A stretch of DNA of 62,595 nucleotides from Candidatus Culexarchaeum nevadense. Its GTDB lineage: Archaea > Thermoproteota > Methanomethylicia > Culexarchaeales > Culexarchaeaceae. Of the stretch, positions 1 to 11,366 are shown one piece after another (position 1 is the first letter of the stretch; each line of letters starts with the position of its first letter). Location: assembly GCA_025060975.1 (NCBI GenBank), contig JANZKA010000004.1, positions 1-62,595 on the forward strand. Reading direction: 5' to 3'. The position numbers and the translations under genes were made by a program. The notes beneath the pieces are model-generated. The model searched no databases. It was not told the origin of the DNA and saw only the letters and a list, made by a program, of their open reading frames with translations.

Positions 1-285
1 GGACTAAGATTTGGAGAAATGGAGAGAGACTGCTTAATAAGTCATGGAGCATCAATGTTGCTAAAAGATAGATTATTGGAAGAATCCGACAAAACAACTA
101 TATATGTATGTGAAAGATGCGGAACTATAGCATATTATGATGGGAATAGAAAAGAATATGTTTGCAGAATTTGTGGAGATAAGGCAAAAATTTCACCAGT
201 AATAATGTCGTATGCATTCAAACTACTCTTACAAGAATTAATGAGTTTAACAATCATGCCGAAAATAATTTTGGAGGAGATGTGA
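1..285 (+). CDS. rpoB: DNA-directed RNA polymerase subunit B, C-terminal fragment (truncated by window start)
   Basis: Frame 1 reads [25 protein letters not shown]...[11 protein letters not shown]...CRICG, the RpoB C-terminal zinc module; directly followed by rpoA1. Confidence 0.95.
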   Translation, partial: GLRFGEMERDCLISHGASMLLKDRLLEESDKTTIYVCERCGTIAYYDGNRKEYVCRICGDKAKISPVIMSYAFKLLLQELMSLTIMPKIILEEM

Positions 286-286
286 T

Positions 287-2944
287 ATGGAAAGCATTAT
301 TGAAACATACAAGAAAATAAAATCAATACAGTTTGGATTACTATCACCAGATGTTATTAGAAAAATGTCAGTTGCAATAATATCCACACCAGACACATAT
401 GATGAAGATGGATGGCCAATAGATGGAGGATTAATGGATAGAAGACTTGGAACTATAGAGCCAAGCCAGAAATGTGCCACCTGCGGCAATAGAATGGGAG
501 AATGTCCAGGACACTTTGGACACATAGAATTAGCAAGACCAGTAATACATGTTGGATTTGCAAAGATAATACACCAGCTATTGAGAGCAACCTGTAGAAG
601 ATGTGGAAGAATACTCTTAACACAAGAAGAAATAAGTAATTATAAAAGGATAATTAACGAATACTCAAAACGCTGGCCTGAATTACTGAATGACCTCTAT
701 ACAAAGATACTTTCTAAATGCCTAAAAACGAAGGAATGTCCACATTGCAATGAAGTACAGTACAAAGTGAAGCTAGAGAAACCAACAACATACTATGAAG
801 AAACAAAAGAAGGAGTTATAAGATTATCCCCAATAGAGATAAGAGCGAGACTTGAGAGAATACCAGATGAAGATTTAACTCTACTGGGAATAGATCCAAA
901 AAATTCAAGACCAGAATGGATGGTATTAACAGTTCTACCAGTCCCACCAATAGCGGTAAGACCATCAATAACATTAGAATCTGGAGTTAGATCAGAAGAC
1001 GATTTAACACATAAATTAGTGGACATTGTACGTATAAATGAACGTTTAAAAGAGAACATAGATGCAGGAGCTCCACAACTAATAATCGAAGATTTATGGG
1101 AACTACTACAGTACCACGTGAATACATACTTTGACAATGAAGTATCAGGAATACCCCCAGCACGCCATAGATCTGGAAGACCTCTAAGAACATTAACACA
1201 AAGATTGAAAGGTAAAGAGGGGAGATTTAGAAGTAACTTATCTGGAAAGAGAGTTGACTTTTCAGCTAGAACCGTAATATCACCAGACCCAAACATAAGC
1301 ATAAATGAAGTCGGTGTACCAGAAAAAATAGCAAAAATATTAACAGTACCAGAAAGAGTTACCCCTTGGAATATTGAGGAACTCAGAAAACTTGTTTTAA
1401 ATGGACCCTTCAAACATCCAGGGGCAAATTACATAATCAGACCAGACGGTAGAAGAATAGACCTAAGGTATCCAAAGGATTTAAGCACCATAGCCAACAA
1501 TCTAGCACCAGGATACATAGTTGAAAGACATATAAGAGATGGAGACATAGTAATATTTAATCGCCAACCATCCTTACACAGAATGTCAATAATGGCTCAC
1601 AAAGTAAAAGTATTACCATACAAGACATTCAGATTAAATCTATGTGTATGCCCACCATACAATGCAGACTTTGATGGAGATGAAATGAATCTACATGTAC
1701 CACAAAGCGAAGAAGCAAGAGCTGAAGCAGCAATACTAATGCTAGTACAAGAACAGATATTATCACCAAGATATGGAGGCCCAATTATGGGTGCACTACA
1801 AGACTACATAACAGGAGCATACATGCTTACAAGGAAAGAAACTTTATTAAGTAAAGAGGAAGTTTGCAAACTACTATATGCCGCGGGATACGACGGTCCA
1901 CTACCTCCACCGATAATAAGAGAACCAAAAGAAATGTGGTCTGGAAAACAAATTGTAAGTATATTCTTACCGCCAGATTTAAACTTTGAGAAGAAAGCAA
2001 ATATATGCAATAAATGTGATGAATGTAAAAAGGAAAAATGTCCATATGACGCATACGTAGTTATAAGGAAAGGAAAACTAATCTCAGGAGTTTTTGATAA
2101 AAAGATCATAGGTGCAGGACAGCCAGAAAGCTTACTTCATGAAATTATCAAAAAATATGGATCAGAAGCCGCTAAAAAGTTTATGGACCAAGTTTTCAAA
2201 CTCTTCCTAGCATACATAGATATGCATGGATTCACAATTAAAATGGATGACCAAAGCATACCAATTGAGACCAGGGAAGTCATAAAAGGTGTACTCAAAA
2301 AAACTGAAGAAGACACAAAAGAGATTATAAGGGCATATAAGGAAGGAGAATTACAAAGATTACCAGGAAGAACACTTGAAGAGACCTTCGAAATGAAGAT
2401 GATGGAAGTACTAAGCAATGCAAGGGATACTGCTGGAAAAATAGCCGCAGAATACCTAGGTTTAGACAATAGTGCTGTTATAATGGCAAAAACAGGGGCT
2501 AGAGGAAACATACTCAACCTAACACAAATGGCAGCAGTCATAGGACAACAGTCAGTAAGAGGTGAAAGAATAACACGGGGATACAATAATAGAACACTCC
2601 CACACTTCAAATGGGGGGACATAGGCGCAGCTGCAAAAGGATTTGTTTACAGCTCCTATAAAACAGGATTAAACCCGCTAGAATTCTTCTTCCACAGCAT
2701 GGGTGGAAGAGAAGGACTTGTAGACACAGCAGTAAGAACATCACAAAGTGGATATATGCAGAGAAGATTAATGAATGCACTACAAGACCTTAAAGTGGAA
2801 TACGATGGAACTGTAAGAAATGCAAGTGGAAAGATAATTCAGTTCATCTATGGAGAAGATGGAGTACACCCAGCAAAAAGCTACCATGGTAAAGCCATAG
2901 ATGTTGACAAAATAATAAAAGAAGTTTTAATGGAGGAAGGTTAA
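287..2944 (+). CDS. rpoA1: DNA-directed RNA polymerase subunit A'
   Basis: 885 aa; [15 protein letters not shown] active-site motif, [12 protein letters not shown]-terminal zinc cluster [18 protein letters not shown]. Confidence 0.98.
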   Translation: MESIIETYKKIKSIQFGLLSPDVIRKMSVAIISTPDTYDEDGWPIDGGLMDRRLGTIEPSQKCATCGNRMGECPGHFGHIELARPVIHVGFAKIIHQLLRATCRRCGRILLTQEEISNYKRIINEYSKRWPELLNDLYTKILSKCLKTKECPHCNEVQYKVKLEKPTTYYEETKEGVIRLSPIEIRARLERIPDEDLTLLGIDPKNSRPEWMVLTVLPVPPIAVRPSITLESGVRSEDDLTHKLVDIVRINERLKENIDAGAPQLIIEDLWELLQYHVNTYFDNEVSGIPPARHRSGRPLRTLTQRLKGKEGRFRSNLSGKRVDFSARTVISPDPNISINEVGVPEKIAKILTVPERVTPWNIEELRKLVLNGPFKHPGANYIIRPDGRRIDLRYPKDLSTIANNLAPGYIVERHIRDGDIVIFNRQPSLHRMSIMAHKVKVLPYKTFRLNLCVCPPYNADFDGDEMNLHVPQSEEARAEAAILMLVQEQILSPRYGGPIMGALQDYITGAYMLTRKETLLSKEEVCKLLYAAGYDGPLPPPIIREPKEMWSGKQIVSIFLPPDLNFEKKANICNKCDECKKEKCPYDAYVVIRKGKLISGVFDKKIIGAGQPESLLHEIIKKYGSEAAKKFMDQVFKLFLAYIDMHGFTIKMDDQSIPIETREVIKGVLKKTEEDTKEIIRAYKEGELQRLPGRTLEETFEMKMMEVLSNARDTAGKIAAEYLGLDNSAVIMAKTGARGNILNLTQMAAVIGQQSVRGERITRGYNNRTLPHFKWGDIGAAAKGFVYSSYKTGLNPLEFFFHSMGGREGLVDTAVRTSQSGYMQRRLMNALQDLKVEYDGTVRNASGKIIQFIYGEDGVHPAKSYHGKAIDVDKIIKEVLMEEG

Positions 2945-2946
2945 AA

Positions 2947-4125
2947 ATGGAAACATTAACCAAAGAAGACATACTTAAAGAGATAGAAAAGGTAAGTAAC
3001 ATACTTCCAGCATCAATAATTGAAGAATTAAAGGTGAAACTTCAAAACATTAAACTCACAAAAAAATCCTTAGAAAAGATACTCAACAGAGTTATAAATG
3101 AATATCTAAATTCACTTGTAGAGCCCGGAGAGCCAGTTGGAGCTGTAGCAGCACAATCTGTAGGTGAACCAAGCACGCAAATGACTCTCAGAACATTCCA
3201 CTACGCAGGGGTCAGAGAATTCAACGTAACTTTAGGACTACCAAGATTAATAGAAGTATTGGATGCTAGAAGAACACCCTCAACACCAATGATGACAATA
3301 TATTTAGATGAAGAACACAAGTACGATGAAGAGAAAGCGAAAGAGGTAGCAAGAATGATAGAAACAACATACATTGAAAACATTATAAAGAATGTTGAAA
3401 TAGACTTTGTATCAGCATCCATAACATTAATAATGGATTTAGAGGTAATGAAAGACAAAGGGATAGATATAGAAAGCGTAGTTAATCTCATTGAAAAGAT
3501 GAATATAGGGGAAGTGGAAGTACAAGGGGAAGATAAAATAGTCATACATACAAACATATATGAAATAAACAAACTACAGAAGATTAAAAATAGAATAATG
3601 AGCACAAAGGTAAAGGGAGTAAAAGGAGTGCACCGTGTAATTGTAAGGAAAGAAAAGAACGAATATGTACTCTACACAGAAGGATCGAATTTAGCCGCAG
3701 TACTCAGAATAAAAGGAGTAGATGCAACAAGAGTCTACACAAATAATATACATGAAATAGAAGAAGTTTTAGGGATAGAAGCAGCAAGAAATGCCATAAT
3801 AAAGGAGGCTATGGGAGTTCTAGAAGAACAAGGATTAGATGTTGATATAAGACATGTAATGTTAATAGCAGATTTAATGACTGCAGATGGAACAATCAAG
3901 CAAATAGGTAGACATGGAGTAAGTGGGGAAAAACCAAGCGTATTAGCAAGAGCGGCCTTCGAAGTCACAATTAATCATCTGCTTGAAGCAAGTGTACGTG
4001 GTGAAAAAGACGAACTACTTGGAGTCACAGAAAACGTGATAGTTGGACAAATAGTACCAGTAGGTACTGGGATAGTTCAAATGCTTATGACGATGAGAAG
4101 CGCTAAAAATGAGGGAAAAAATTAA
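2947..4125 (+). CDS. rpoA2: DNA-directed RNA polymerase subunit A''
   Basis: 392 aa; EPGEPVGAVAAQSVGEPSTQMTLRTFHYAG motif; adjacent to rpoA1. Confidence 0.98.
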   Translation: METLTKEDILKEIEKVSNILPASIIEELKVKLQNIKLTKKSLEKILNRVINEYLNSLVEPGEPVGAVAAQSVGEPSTQMTLRTFHYAGVREFNVTLGLPRLIEVLDARRTPSTPMMTIYLDEEHKYDEEKAKEVARMIETTYIENIIKNVEIDFVSASITLIMDLEVMKDKGIDIESVVNLIEKMNIGEVEVQGEDKIVIHTNIYEINKLQKIKNRIMSTKVKGVKGVHRVIVRKEKNEYVLYTEGSNLAAVLRIKGVDATRVYTNNIHEIEEVLGIEAARNAIIKEAMGVLEEQGLDVDIRHVMLIADLMTADGTIKQIGRHGVSGEKPSVLARAAFEVTINHLLEASVRGEKDELLGVTENVIVGQIVPVGTGIVQMLMTMRSAKNEGKN

Positions 4126-4190
4126 ATTAATCCCTACTGTACCTTAAATATGAAGCAAAAGTGGCTTGAAGTGCTTGGACGTGGGAAGCA

Positions 4191-4514
4191 ATGTCAATAA
4201 AAATCGAAAGAGAACTTCAAGTAATAGCTAAAACGGGAAAAATGGTGTTTGGATCAAAGAGCGCTATAAAAAATGCTAAACTTGGAAAAGCAAAAATGAT
4301 AATAATTTCGTCAACTATACCAGAAGACATAAAGGCCGACATACAATACTACTCAAAACTTTCACGTATACCAGTAATTGAATTTAAAGGATCAAGCTGG
4401 GATCTTGGAGCAGTCTGTGGAAAACCATATATGATATCAGCAATATCAATACTTGATTTCGGAGAATCTGAACTACAAAAATTAGTGGAAGGTGATGCAA
4501 AATCCCAAGCATAA
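4191..4514 (+). CDS. rpl30e: Ribosomal protein eL30
   Basis: 107 aa; L7Ae/L30e-type fold (GSKSAIKNAKLGKAKMIIISS), conserved position after rpoA2. Confidence 0.93.
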   Translation: MSIKIERELQVIAKTGKMVFGSKSAIKNAKLGKAKMIIISSTIPEDIKADIQYYSKLSRIPVIEFKGSSWDLGAVCGKPYMISAISILDFGESELQKLVEGDAKSQA

Positions 4515-4936
4515 AATTAACAATAGATGAAATTCACTATATATCGCTATTTGAAAGTTTAACTGGAGCAGTTACGAAAGATTGCATAATAGATGAAAGT
4601 AATGATAGAATTATATTCATAGTCAGACAAGGAGATATGGGATTAGCAATAGGTAAGGGAGGAATAAACATAAAGAGACTGAAAAACATATTAAATAAAA
4701 ACATTGAAGTTGTAGAGTACGCAGACGACCCTGAAACTCTAATAAAACATGCTTTGGCACCAGCAAGAGTAAAAAGCGTAAAAATTACAAAAACACCAGA
4801 CGGACAAAAAGCAGCCTACGTGACTGTAGAACCACAAGATAAGGGAATAGCCATTGGGAAAGATGGTAAAAACATTTTAAAAGCAAAGTTAATTGCCAAA
4901 AGATACTTCGATATAGAGAAAATAGTTATGATATGA
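4502..4936 (+). CDS. nusA: NusA-like transcription elongation factor (two KH domains); apparent non-canonical ATC start
   Basis: Reading in-frame upstream of the listed ORF (4637) gives xPSIKLTIDEIHYISLFESLTGAVTKDCIIDESNDRIIFIVRQGDMGLAIGKGGINIKRL; GKGG and GKDGKN KH motifs. The frame is closed by TGA at 4493-4495. Confidence 0.9.
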   Translation: MPSIKLTIDEIHYISLFESLTGAVTKDCIIDESNDRIIFIVRQGDMGLAIGKGGINIKRLKNILNKNIEVVEYADDPETLIKHALAPARVKSVKITKTPDGQKAAYVTVEPQDKGIAIGKDGKNILKAKLIAKRYFDIEKIVMI

Positions 4937-4970
4937 GTTTATAAATTGTAGTATCGGTATAATTTAATTC

Positions 4971-5693
4971 ATGAATAATGATATTGGCTTCATATCTTCA
5001 AAGGCATTCTACAAAGACGTTATATTTGAAGGGAAATGTATAGTTCTCGGAAAAACAAAAATAGGATCTAACACAATAGTAGGGGAGGGAAGCATAATAG
5101 GCTACCCTACGAAAACTGCTGTAAAAAAACTAATAAAAGAAAAGGAAGTAAACTGGTTGAAATATGATGAGATAAGTGAAGGTGCGATTATAGGTGAAAA
5201 CAGCATAATACGTTCAGGAACAATAATATATGAACAGGTAAGTATTGGAAAAAACTTCGAGGGAGGACACAGGATACTAATAAGAGAAAAAACGATCATA
5301 GGGGAAAACGTTAAAATAGGGACAGACACTGTAATAGATGGACAGGTAATAATAGGTAATAATGTAAACATACAAACAGCAGTATATATACCACCAAAAT
5401 GTGTAATAGAAGACTATGTGTTCATAGCACCAAGAGTTTGCTTTACTAATGATAAGTACCCACCAAGCAAAAGGCTATGTGGAGTTACTGTCAAGAGAGG
5501 GGCTGTGCTAGGAGCAAATTGCACACTAATCTCAGGGGTAACTATAGGAGAGAACGCCGTAGTAGCAGCTGGAGCTGTTGTCACGAGGGATGTACCAAAC
5601 AACGTTGTTGTAGCAGGAGTACCTGCCAGAATTATTTCAACTAGAGGAGAATATGAAGACAAGAAGAGTATGTGGGAAATCAAATCTACCTAA
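4971..5693 (+). CDS. Left-handed beta-helix (hexapeptide repeat) acyltransferase
   Basis: 240 aa with repeated [IV]GxxxxI units ([30 protein letters not shown]) and a C-terminal GVPARIIS motif. Confidence 0.85.
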   Translation: MNNDIGFISSKAFYKDVIFEGKCIVLGKTKIGSNTIVGEGSIIGYPTKTAVKKLIKEKEVNWLKYDEISEGAIIGENSIIRSGTIIYEQVSIGKNFEGGHRILIREKTIIGENVKIGTDTVIDGQVIIGNNVNIQTAVYIPPKCVIEDYVFIAPRVCFTNDKYPPSKRLCGVTVKRGAVLGANCTLISGVTIGENAVVAAGAVVTRDVPNNVVVAGVPARIISTRGEYEDKKSMWEIKST

Positions 5694-6126
5694 CAGGTTT
5701 TTGTTTCTTACCTTTCAATAATGCATCCAAAGAGACCCCATTAACTTTTATAACTTTATACCTGACCCCAGGAAGGTCACCATAAGCTCTACCCATAGGT
5801 CCACCTATACCCTCTATGATTACCTCATCATGCTCTTCAACAAAATTGAGTGCCCCATCCTTAGGCAAGAAGGCTGTTACCTGCTTACCATTCTTTATAA
5901 GTTGGACTCTAACACACTTTCTAACAGCAGAGTTTGGCTGTCTGCTCTCCACACCAACTTTCTCGATAACTATCCCCCTAGCTTGAGGAGCGCCCTCCAA
6001 AGGATCTGCCTTAACATCAAGCATAAGCATTCTCCTTTTATAATCTCTTTGTTTCCATCTGAACTTCTTTCTCTTAGCTTTAAGCTTTCTTGCCGCGTAC
6101 AGTCCACGGGGGGATTTTGAACCCAA
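5686..6126 (-). CDS. rps12: Ribosomal protein uS12
   Basis: 146 aa; [36 protein letters not shown] start. Confidence 0.97.
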   Translation of the reverse strand: MGSKSPRGLYAARKLKAKRKKFRWKQRDYKRRMLMLDVKADPLEGAPQARGIVIEKVGVESRQPNSAVRKCVRVQLIKNGKQVTAFLPKDGALNFVEEHDEVIIEGIGGPMGRAYGDLPGVRYKVIKVNGVSLDALLKGKKQKPVR

Positions 6127-6233
6127 TATCTCACCTTACATAATATAACTTTAAATTAAATCAAGAAATCATGCACTTAAATATTTTTCTTAACATAAAT
6201 TAGGGTTTAGGGTTAATGTTAAAATTGTTGTTA

Positions 6234-7193
6234 TTAAACATTTTCACATTTACTCTTAAGATTCTCCCAAACAGCATCTACATACTCTTGCAACCTCTTT
6301 ATAATCCATTGATTTTGTGGAGTGAATAGATGACTGAACCTACCTTGAACTTTAAGGAACTCCTCTACTGGCTTTTTCATTCCTGGATTTTTAGCTATCG
6401 CTAAGCTTCTATCAGTTAACCTGTATACGCCATTGTCATATTCCCAAAGTGGAAAATAACATGTTTCAACAGCTTTCTTACAAATGTCAATAGTAAGAGA
6501 CTCGCTATATCTCCAACCTCTTGGACAAGGAGACAATGCATGTATAAATGTGGGACCATTAACTTCAAGAGCCTTCCTAGCTTTCCTAATTAAATCCAGA
6601 TAATGTGCAGGAGTTGCTGTAGCAACATATGGCACCCTATGTGCAACAACTATATCTGCTATTGGCTTTTTATTTTCAGGTTTACCTGGAATAACTTTTC
6701 CAGCGGGTGTTGTAGTTGTTGATGCTCCAAGAGGTGTTCCACCACTTCTCTGAATTCCAGTATTCATGTAAGCTTCATTATCAAGCAGAACATACAGGAA
6801 ATCATGCCCTCTTTCTAATGCTCCACTCAATGCTTGGATTCCTATATCATAAGTTCCACCATCACCTGCAAAGGCTATAACGTCTATGTGATCATACTTG
6901 CTTCTCCCCTTTTCACGTAGAATTTTTGAGGCTGCTTCTATCCCGGAAGCTACTGCAGCAACATTTTCAAAGGCAACATGAATCCAAGGTACATTCCAAG
7001 AGGTATACGGGTATATGCTAGTTGAAACTTCAAGACAACCTGTGGCCGTTGCAACTATAGTTGGACCCCTCGTGGCAAGCAAAACTTGCTTCACTACTAT
7101 GGGCTCTGCACAACCAGCACAAAGCCTATGACCTGGAAGCAATCCGAGGGGTTTCCTTGCAGCTTCCCTAATATTAAATCTGAATGTGCTCAT
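6234..7193 (-). CDS. porB: Pyruvate/2-oxoacid:ferredoxin oxidoreductase beta subunit
   Basis: GHRLCAGCAEPIVVKQVL, TPP-binding GDGGTYDIG, C-terminal cysteines; adjacent to porA, D and G. Confidence 0.93.
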   Translation of the reverse strand: MSTFRFNIREAARKPLGLLPGHRLCAGCAEPIVVKQVLLATRGPTIVATATGCLEVSTSIYPYTSWNVPWIHVAFENVAAVASGIEAASKILREKGRSKYDHIDVIAFAGDGGTYDIGIQALSGALERGHDFLYVLLDNEAYMNTGIQRSGGTPLGASTTTTPAGKVIPGKPENKKPIADIVVAHRVPYVATATPAHYLDLIRKARKALEVNGPTFIHALSPCPRGWRYSESLTIDICKKAVETCYFPLWEYDNGVYRLTDRSLAIAKNPGMKKPVEEFLKVQGRFSHLFTPQNQWIIKRLQEYVDAVWENLKSKCENV

Positions 7194-7194
7194 A

Positions 7195-8397
7195 TTACCT
7201 CACCCCCAGGAATTTTACTTCTCCACCTTCCAATTTTGGCAACTCCTCAAACATCTTCTCAATCAAAGCTGGCGGCGTATCCCTACCGCCCAAACCATAT
7301 ATGTAATTGATGATTTTAGGCTTCCTCTTACTATTATAGAATGCCGCTAAAGTTTCTACATAAACGGGACCTCCAATTCCACCATAAGCGCCACTTCTAT
7401 CCATAACGCCGATGACCTCAACATCTTTTAGCGCATCAACAATCTCTCTATACGGAAATGGTCTAAAAGTTCTAAGTCTAAGCACACCAACTTTCTTACC
7501 TTTATTCCTAAGTTTTTTAACTATACTTCTAACAGTACCAGCTGTAGACCCTAAAACTATAACTGCCACTTCAGCATCTTCTAAACCGTACCCATCTATA
7601 AATCCATCCCCATATCTTCTACCACTAATCTCATAATATTCGTCATTAATCTTCCTAATAACTGGTCTGGACTTCTCTATAGCTTCATGTTGCTGGACTT
7701 TATGCTCAAAGTAGTAGTCGTATAAATCTAGTGAACCGAATGTTAATGGATTTTCAGGGTCTAGAATCATTGGAACCTTCCCCATCCCTGGAATCTCTAT
7801 CTCCACAGGCTTCCTTACACCAACAAACCGTTTCACAACATCATCTGGAAGTACTTCAACTCTCTGCAAAGTATGACTAATAGTAAAGCCATCTATTGTT
7901 ACCATCACTGGCAATTGAACATCCTCATGTTCAGCTATCTTGAAAGCTTGAATTACAGCATCATAAGCTTCTTGAGCATCTTCACAATAAATTTGTATCC
8001 AACATGAATCCCTGCACCCCATGCTATCACTATGATCGCAATGTATGTTTATTGGCGCAGATAATGCCCTATTAACAATGGCCATAACTATTGGAAGCCT
8101 AAGCCCAGAAGCTATATACAACATTTCCCACATTAAAGCTAAACCTTGTGAGGAAGTAGCTGTAAAAGTCCTTGCACCAAGAGCTGCAGCCCCAACACAA
8201 ACACTTAATGCCGAATGTTCAGATTCCACTGGAATGAAAGAGCATTTAACTTCCCCGTCAGCAATAAACTCTGAGAATTTCTCAACTATTATAGTCTGCG
8301 GAGTTATTGGATAAGCCGATACAACATCAACATCACATTGCTTAACCGCGAAAGCTATAGCTTCGTTGCCATTAAGTCCCATAACAATTTTATTCAT
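7195..8397 (-). CDS. porA: Pyruvate/2-oxoacid:ferredoxin oxidoreductase alpha subunit
   Basis: NGNEAIAFAVKQCDVDVVSAYPITPQTIIVEKF...VESEHSAL; start placed at MNKIVMG, downstream of the ORF-track start. Confidence 0.93.
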   Translation of the reverse strand: MNKIVMGLNGNEAIAFAVKQCDVDVVSAYPITPQTIIVEKFSEFIADGEVKCSFIPVESEHSALSVCVGAAALGARTFTATSSQGLALMWEMLYIASGLRLPIVMAIVNRALSAPINIHCDHSDSMGCRDSCWIQIYCEDAQEAYDAVIQAFKIAEHEDVQLPVMVTIDGFTISHTLQRVEVLPDDVVKRFVGVRKPVEIEIPGMGKVPMILDPENPLTFGSLDLYDYYFEHKVQQHEAIEKSRPVIRKINDEYYEISGRRYGDGFIDGYGLEDAEVAVIVLGSTAGTVRSIVKKLRNKGKKVGVLRLRTFRPFPYREIVDALKDVEVIGVMDRSGAYGGIGGPVYVETLAAFYNSKRKPKIINYIYGLGGRDTPPALIEKMFEELPKLEGGEVKFLGVR

Positions 8398-8402
8398 CAC
8401 CA

Positions 8403-8678
8403 TCACCCTCTCACCATACTTATACATTTAACTGGACATTCATTAGCACATACACCACATCCCTTACAGTAATCATGTTTCTCATGAACCTTTTCACCAT
8501 CCCACTCTATAGCCATATCAGGACAAAGAATCCAACATATTAAACATTTAGTACACTTCGTTTGATCTATTCTCGGTTTAAATGGAGACCAATCCCCAGT
8601 TTTATTTTCAGTAGAAAGCTTCCAGGCAACCCCTCCTATGGGTATCTCCTTCCAACTTCTAAGTTCACTCAACATCAT
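8403..8678 (-). CDS. porD: Pyruvate/2-oxoacid:ferredoxin oxidoreductase delta subunit (2x[4Fe-4S] ferredoxin)
   Basis: CTKCLICWILCP and CKGCGVCANECP motifs. Confidence 0.93.
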   Translation of the reverse strand: MMLSELRSWKEIPIGGVAWKLSTENKTGDWSPFKPRIDQTKCTKCLICWILCPDMAIEWDGEKVHEKHDYCKGCGVCANECPVKCISMVRG

Positions 8679-9240
8679 TCACCCCCCTAGTCTCAGAATA
8701 TGCTTTCTCTACAACCTTTATATTTAATTCAGCAATCTTAGCAGGGAACCTTCCCCTCAAAACCTCTTTAACACTATCCAAACTTACGATTTTAATAACT
8801 CTGATAAGACTGCCAATCATGGCGGTATTAGTTATTGGTCTCCCAAGAATTTCCAACGCTATTTCAGTAGCTGGAACAGTATACACAGTCTGCCTACCAG
8901 ATACCCTTACCACTTTAAGAATGTCCTTCGGATTCTCCTTTGAATTAACTATAATCTTCCCCTCACTCTTCAATCCCTCAGTTACATTCAGTGAATGTAA
9001 TAACGAATCATCTAAGACTACGACTACATCAGGTTCGTAAATGTTACAGTGTAACTCAATGGGTTCATCACTTATTCTAGTAAATGCCATTACAGGAGCA
9101 CCCATTCTCTCAGGACCAAACGTTGGGAAAGATTGCACATACTTACCTTCCTTTAAAGCAGCTTGGGCAAGTATGTTACTTGCAGTCCAAGCTCCCTGCC
9201 CACCTCTACCATACCATACTAACTCCAACATATCCATCAC
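8665..9240 (-). CDS. porG: Pyruvate/2-oxoacid:ferredoxin oxidoreductase gamma subunit
   Basis: ELVWYGRGGQGAWTASNILAQAALKEGKYVQSFPTFGPERMGAPV. Confidence 0.93.
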   Translation of the reverse strand: MMDMLELVWYGRGGQGAWTASNILAQAALKEGKYVQSFPTFGPERMGAPVMAFTRISDEPIELHCNIYEPDVVVVLDDSLLHSLNVTEGLKSEGKIIVNSKENPKDILKVVRVSGRQTVYTVPATEIALEILGRPITNTAMIGSLIRVIKIVSLDSVKEVLRGRFPAKIAELNIKVVEKAYSETRGVNDVE

Positions 9241-9398
9241 AATATATCACGTAAATTCATATAAAACAAATTAACATAAATGTTTCCATACCCCTATAAT
9301 CCATAAAGAGGAAGCAGCATCAGAAACAAACGAAAAACACTAAACAAAATTTAAATTATAGTTCACATCTTTCTTCATGATGAAAAAGTGGTGGAAAA

Positions 9399-9977
9399 TT
9401 GAGTGCACAACAAACAGAGATAAAGCTCTTTGATAAATGGAGTTACCATGATGTAGAAGTTAGAGATCCAGGATTAAGAAGGTACATATGTTTAAAGCCA
9501 GTTTACATTCCACATACTGGAGGCAGACATGAACACAAGAAATTCGGAAAAGCAGAGGTACCAATAGTTGAAAGGTTAATAAATAAATTAATGAGACCAG
9601 GTAAAAATATGGGAAAGAAACATCTTGCAACAAACATAGTTAAACAAGCTTTTGAGATAATACATCTGAGCACAGGCGAAAACCCCATACAAGTATTAGT
9701 TAGAGCAATAGAAAATTCAGCTCCAAGGGAAGAAACCACCAGAATAATGTATGGTGGAATAGTTTACCATCAATCAGTAGATATATCACCACTTAGAAGA
9801 CTAAACTTAGCACTAAAATTCATAACTGAGGGTGCAAGAAGCGCAGCTTTCGGAAATCCAAAAAGCATTGAAGAAGCTTTGGCTGAAGAAATCATAAAAG
9901 CAGCTAAATCAGATCCATCATCATACGCGATACAAAAGAAGGAGGAAATAGAAAGGATAGCTTTAGCTTCAAGGTAA
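9399..9977 (+). CDS. rps7: Ribosomal protein uS7
   Basis: [26 protein letters not shown]...[34 protein letters not shown] start. Confidence 0.97.
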   Translation: MSAQQTEIKLFDKWSYHDVEVRDPGLRRYICLKPVYIPHTGGRHEHKKFGKAEVPIVERLINKLMRPGKNMGKKHLATNIVKQAFEIIHLSTGENPIQVLVRAIENSAPREETTRIMYGGIVYHQSVDISPLRRLNLALKFITEGARSAAFGNPKSIEEALAEEIIKAAKSDPSSYAIQKKEEIERIALASR

Positions 9978-10048
9978 ACTTAATTTAAGACCACAAAAAA
10001 CTTAAATATGAAAGTAATTCACTAATTTGCGAGAAAGGAGATGGTAGT

Positions 10049-11344
10049 ATGTCCGAAAAACCACATCTGAATCTTGTGATAATAGGCCATGTAGACCACG
10101 GTAAAAGCACAACGATGGGACACCTACTATACTTAACGGGAAACATTGATGAACGCACCATGAAAGCTCTAGAGGAAGAATCTGAGAAAATTGGTAAGGA
10201 ATCCTTCAAATTCGCATGGGTCATGGATAAACTAAAGGAAGAAAGAGAGAGGGGACTAACAATAGACTTATCCTTCTGGAGATTTGAAACACCAAAATAC
10301 TACTTCACAATAATTGACGCCCCAGGACATAGAGACTTCGTAAAAAACATGATAACAGGAGCTTCACAAGCAGATGCAGCTATATTAGTGATATCAGCTA
10401 AAAGGGGAGAATATGAGGCAGGTATGGGTGCAGCGGGACAAACAAGAGAACATGCATTTCTAGCAAAAACGCTAGGTATAGACCAGATTATTGTAGCAAT
10501 AAACAAAATGGATGATCAAACAGTGAACTACAGCAAAGAAAGGTATGAAGAAGTAAAAACCGGAGTAGGTAAATTCTTGAGAATGATAGGGTACGATATA
10601 AGCAAAATTGATTTCATACCAATATCTGGATGGTATGGGGACAACCTAGTAACAAGAAGCGATAAAATGCCTTGGTATGATGGTCCAACACTGGTAGAAG
10701 CATTAGACAAACTAACGGAGCCACCGAGACCAATAGATAAACCGCTCAGAATACCAATACAAGACGTCTACACAATTTCAGGTGTTGGAACAGTACCGGT
10801 AGGCCGTGTCGAAACTGGAGTACTAAAGGTTGGAGATACAGTACTATTTTTACCAGCAAAGAAGACCGGTGAAGTCAGAAGTATAGAAATGCATCACCAA
10901 CCACTACAAAAGGCAATACCAGGAGACAACATTGGATTCAACGTGAGGGGCGTATCAAAGGAAGATGTAAGGAGAGGATATGTATGCTGCCACACAACAA
11001 ACCCAGTTAAAGTTGCAAAAGCATTTACTGGAAGAATATTCATATTATACCACCCAACAGCTATAGCCGCAGGGTATACACCAGTCCTACATATACACAC
11101 AGCAACAGTAGCTGTGAGATTCGATCAATTACTAAAGAAGATAGATCCAAGATCCGGTGCAACAATAGAAGAAAACCCATCATTCTTAAAACAGGGAGAT
11201 GCAGCAATAGTTAAATTCGTACCGCTAAAACCAGTATGTATGGAGAAATATGCGGAAATCCCACAGCTAGGTAGATTCGCCATAAGAGATATGGGAAGGA
11301 CCATAGCTGCAGGAGTAGTAATAGACATAGAAGAAGAGAAATGA
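10049..11344 (+). CDS. tuf: Translation elongation factor aEF-1alpha
   Basis: GHVDHGKST, DAPGHRDFVKNMITGASQADAAILV, NKMD motifs; 431 aa. Confidence 0.98.
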   Translation: MSEKPHLNLVIIGHVDHGKSTTMGHLLYLTGNIDERTMKALEEESEKIGKESFKFAWVMDKLKEERERGLTIDLSFWRFETPKYYFTIIDAPGHRDFVKNMITGASQADAAILVISAKRGEYEAGMGAAGQTREHAFLAKTLGIDQIIVAINKMDDQTVNYSKERYEEVKTGVGKFLRMIGYDISKIDFIPISGWYGDNLVTRSDKMPWYDGPTLVEALDKLTEPPRPIDKPLRIPIQDVYTISGVGTVPVGRVETGVLKVGDTVLFLPAKKTGEVRSIEMHHQPLQKAIPGDNIGFNVRGVSKEDVRRGYVCCHTTNPVKVAKAFTGRIFILYHPTAIAAGYTPVLHIHTATVAVRFDQLLKKIDPRSGATIEENPSFLKQGDAAIVKFVPLKPVCMEKYAEIPQLGRFAIRDMGRTIAAGVVIDIEEEK

Positions 11345-11366
11345 ACAATGATAGCTAGCGAGATAG

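Noticed and set aside
793-1413. Antisense ORFs (e.g. 793..1413, 2137..2622, 3201..3605, 15521..15922)
   Set aside because: All lie opposite strongly supported conserved genes and show no family motifs
6200-6214. Telomere-like TTAGGGTTTAGGGTT between rps12 and porB
   Set aside because: Only two units in an AT-rich divergent spacer; most likely chance, archaeal chromosomes have no such telomeres
9375-9440. Possible C/D box sRNA (ATGATGA C-box-like motif upstream of rps7)
   Set aside because: No matching D box (CTGA) or terminal stem at appropriate spacing; probably part of the rps7 leader
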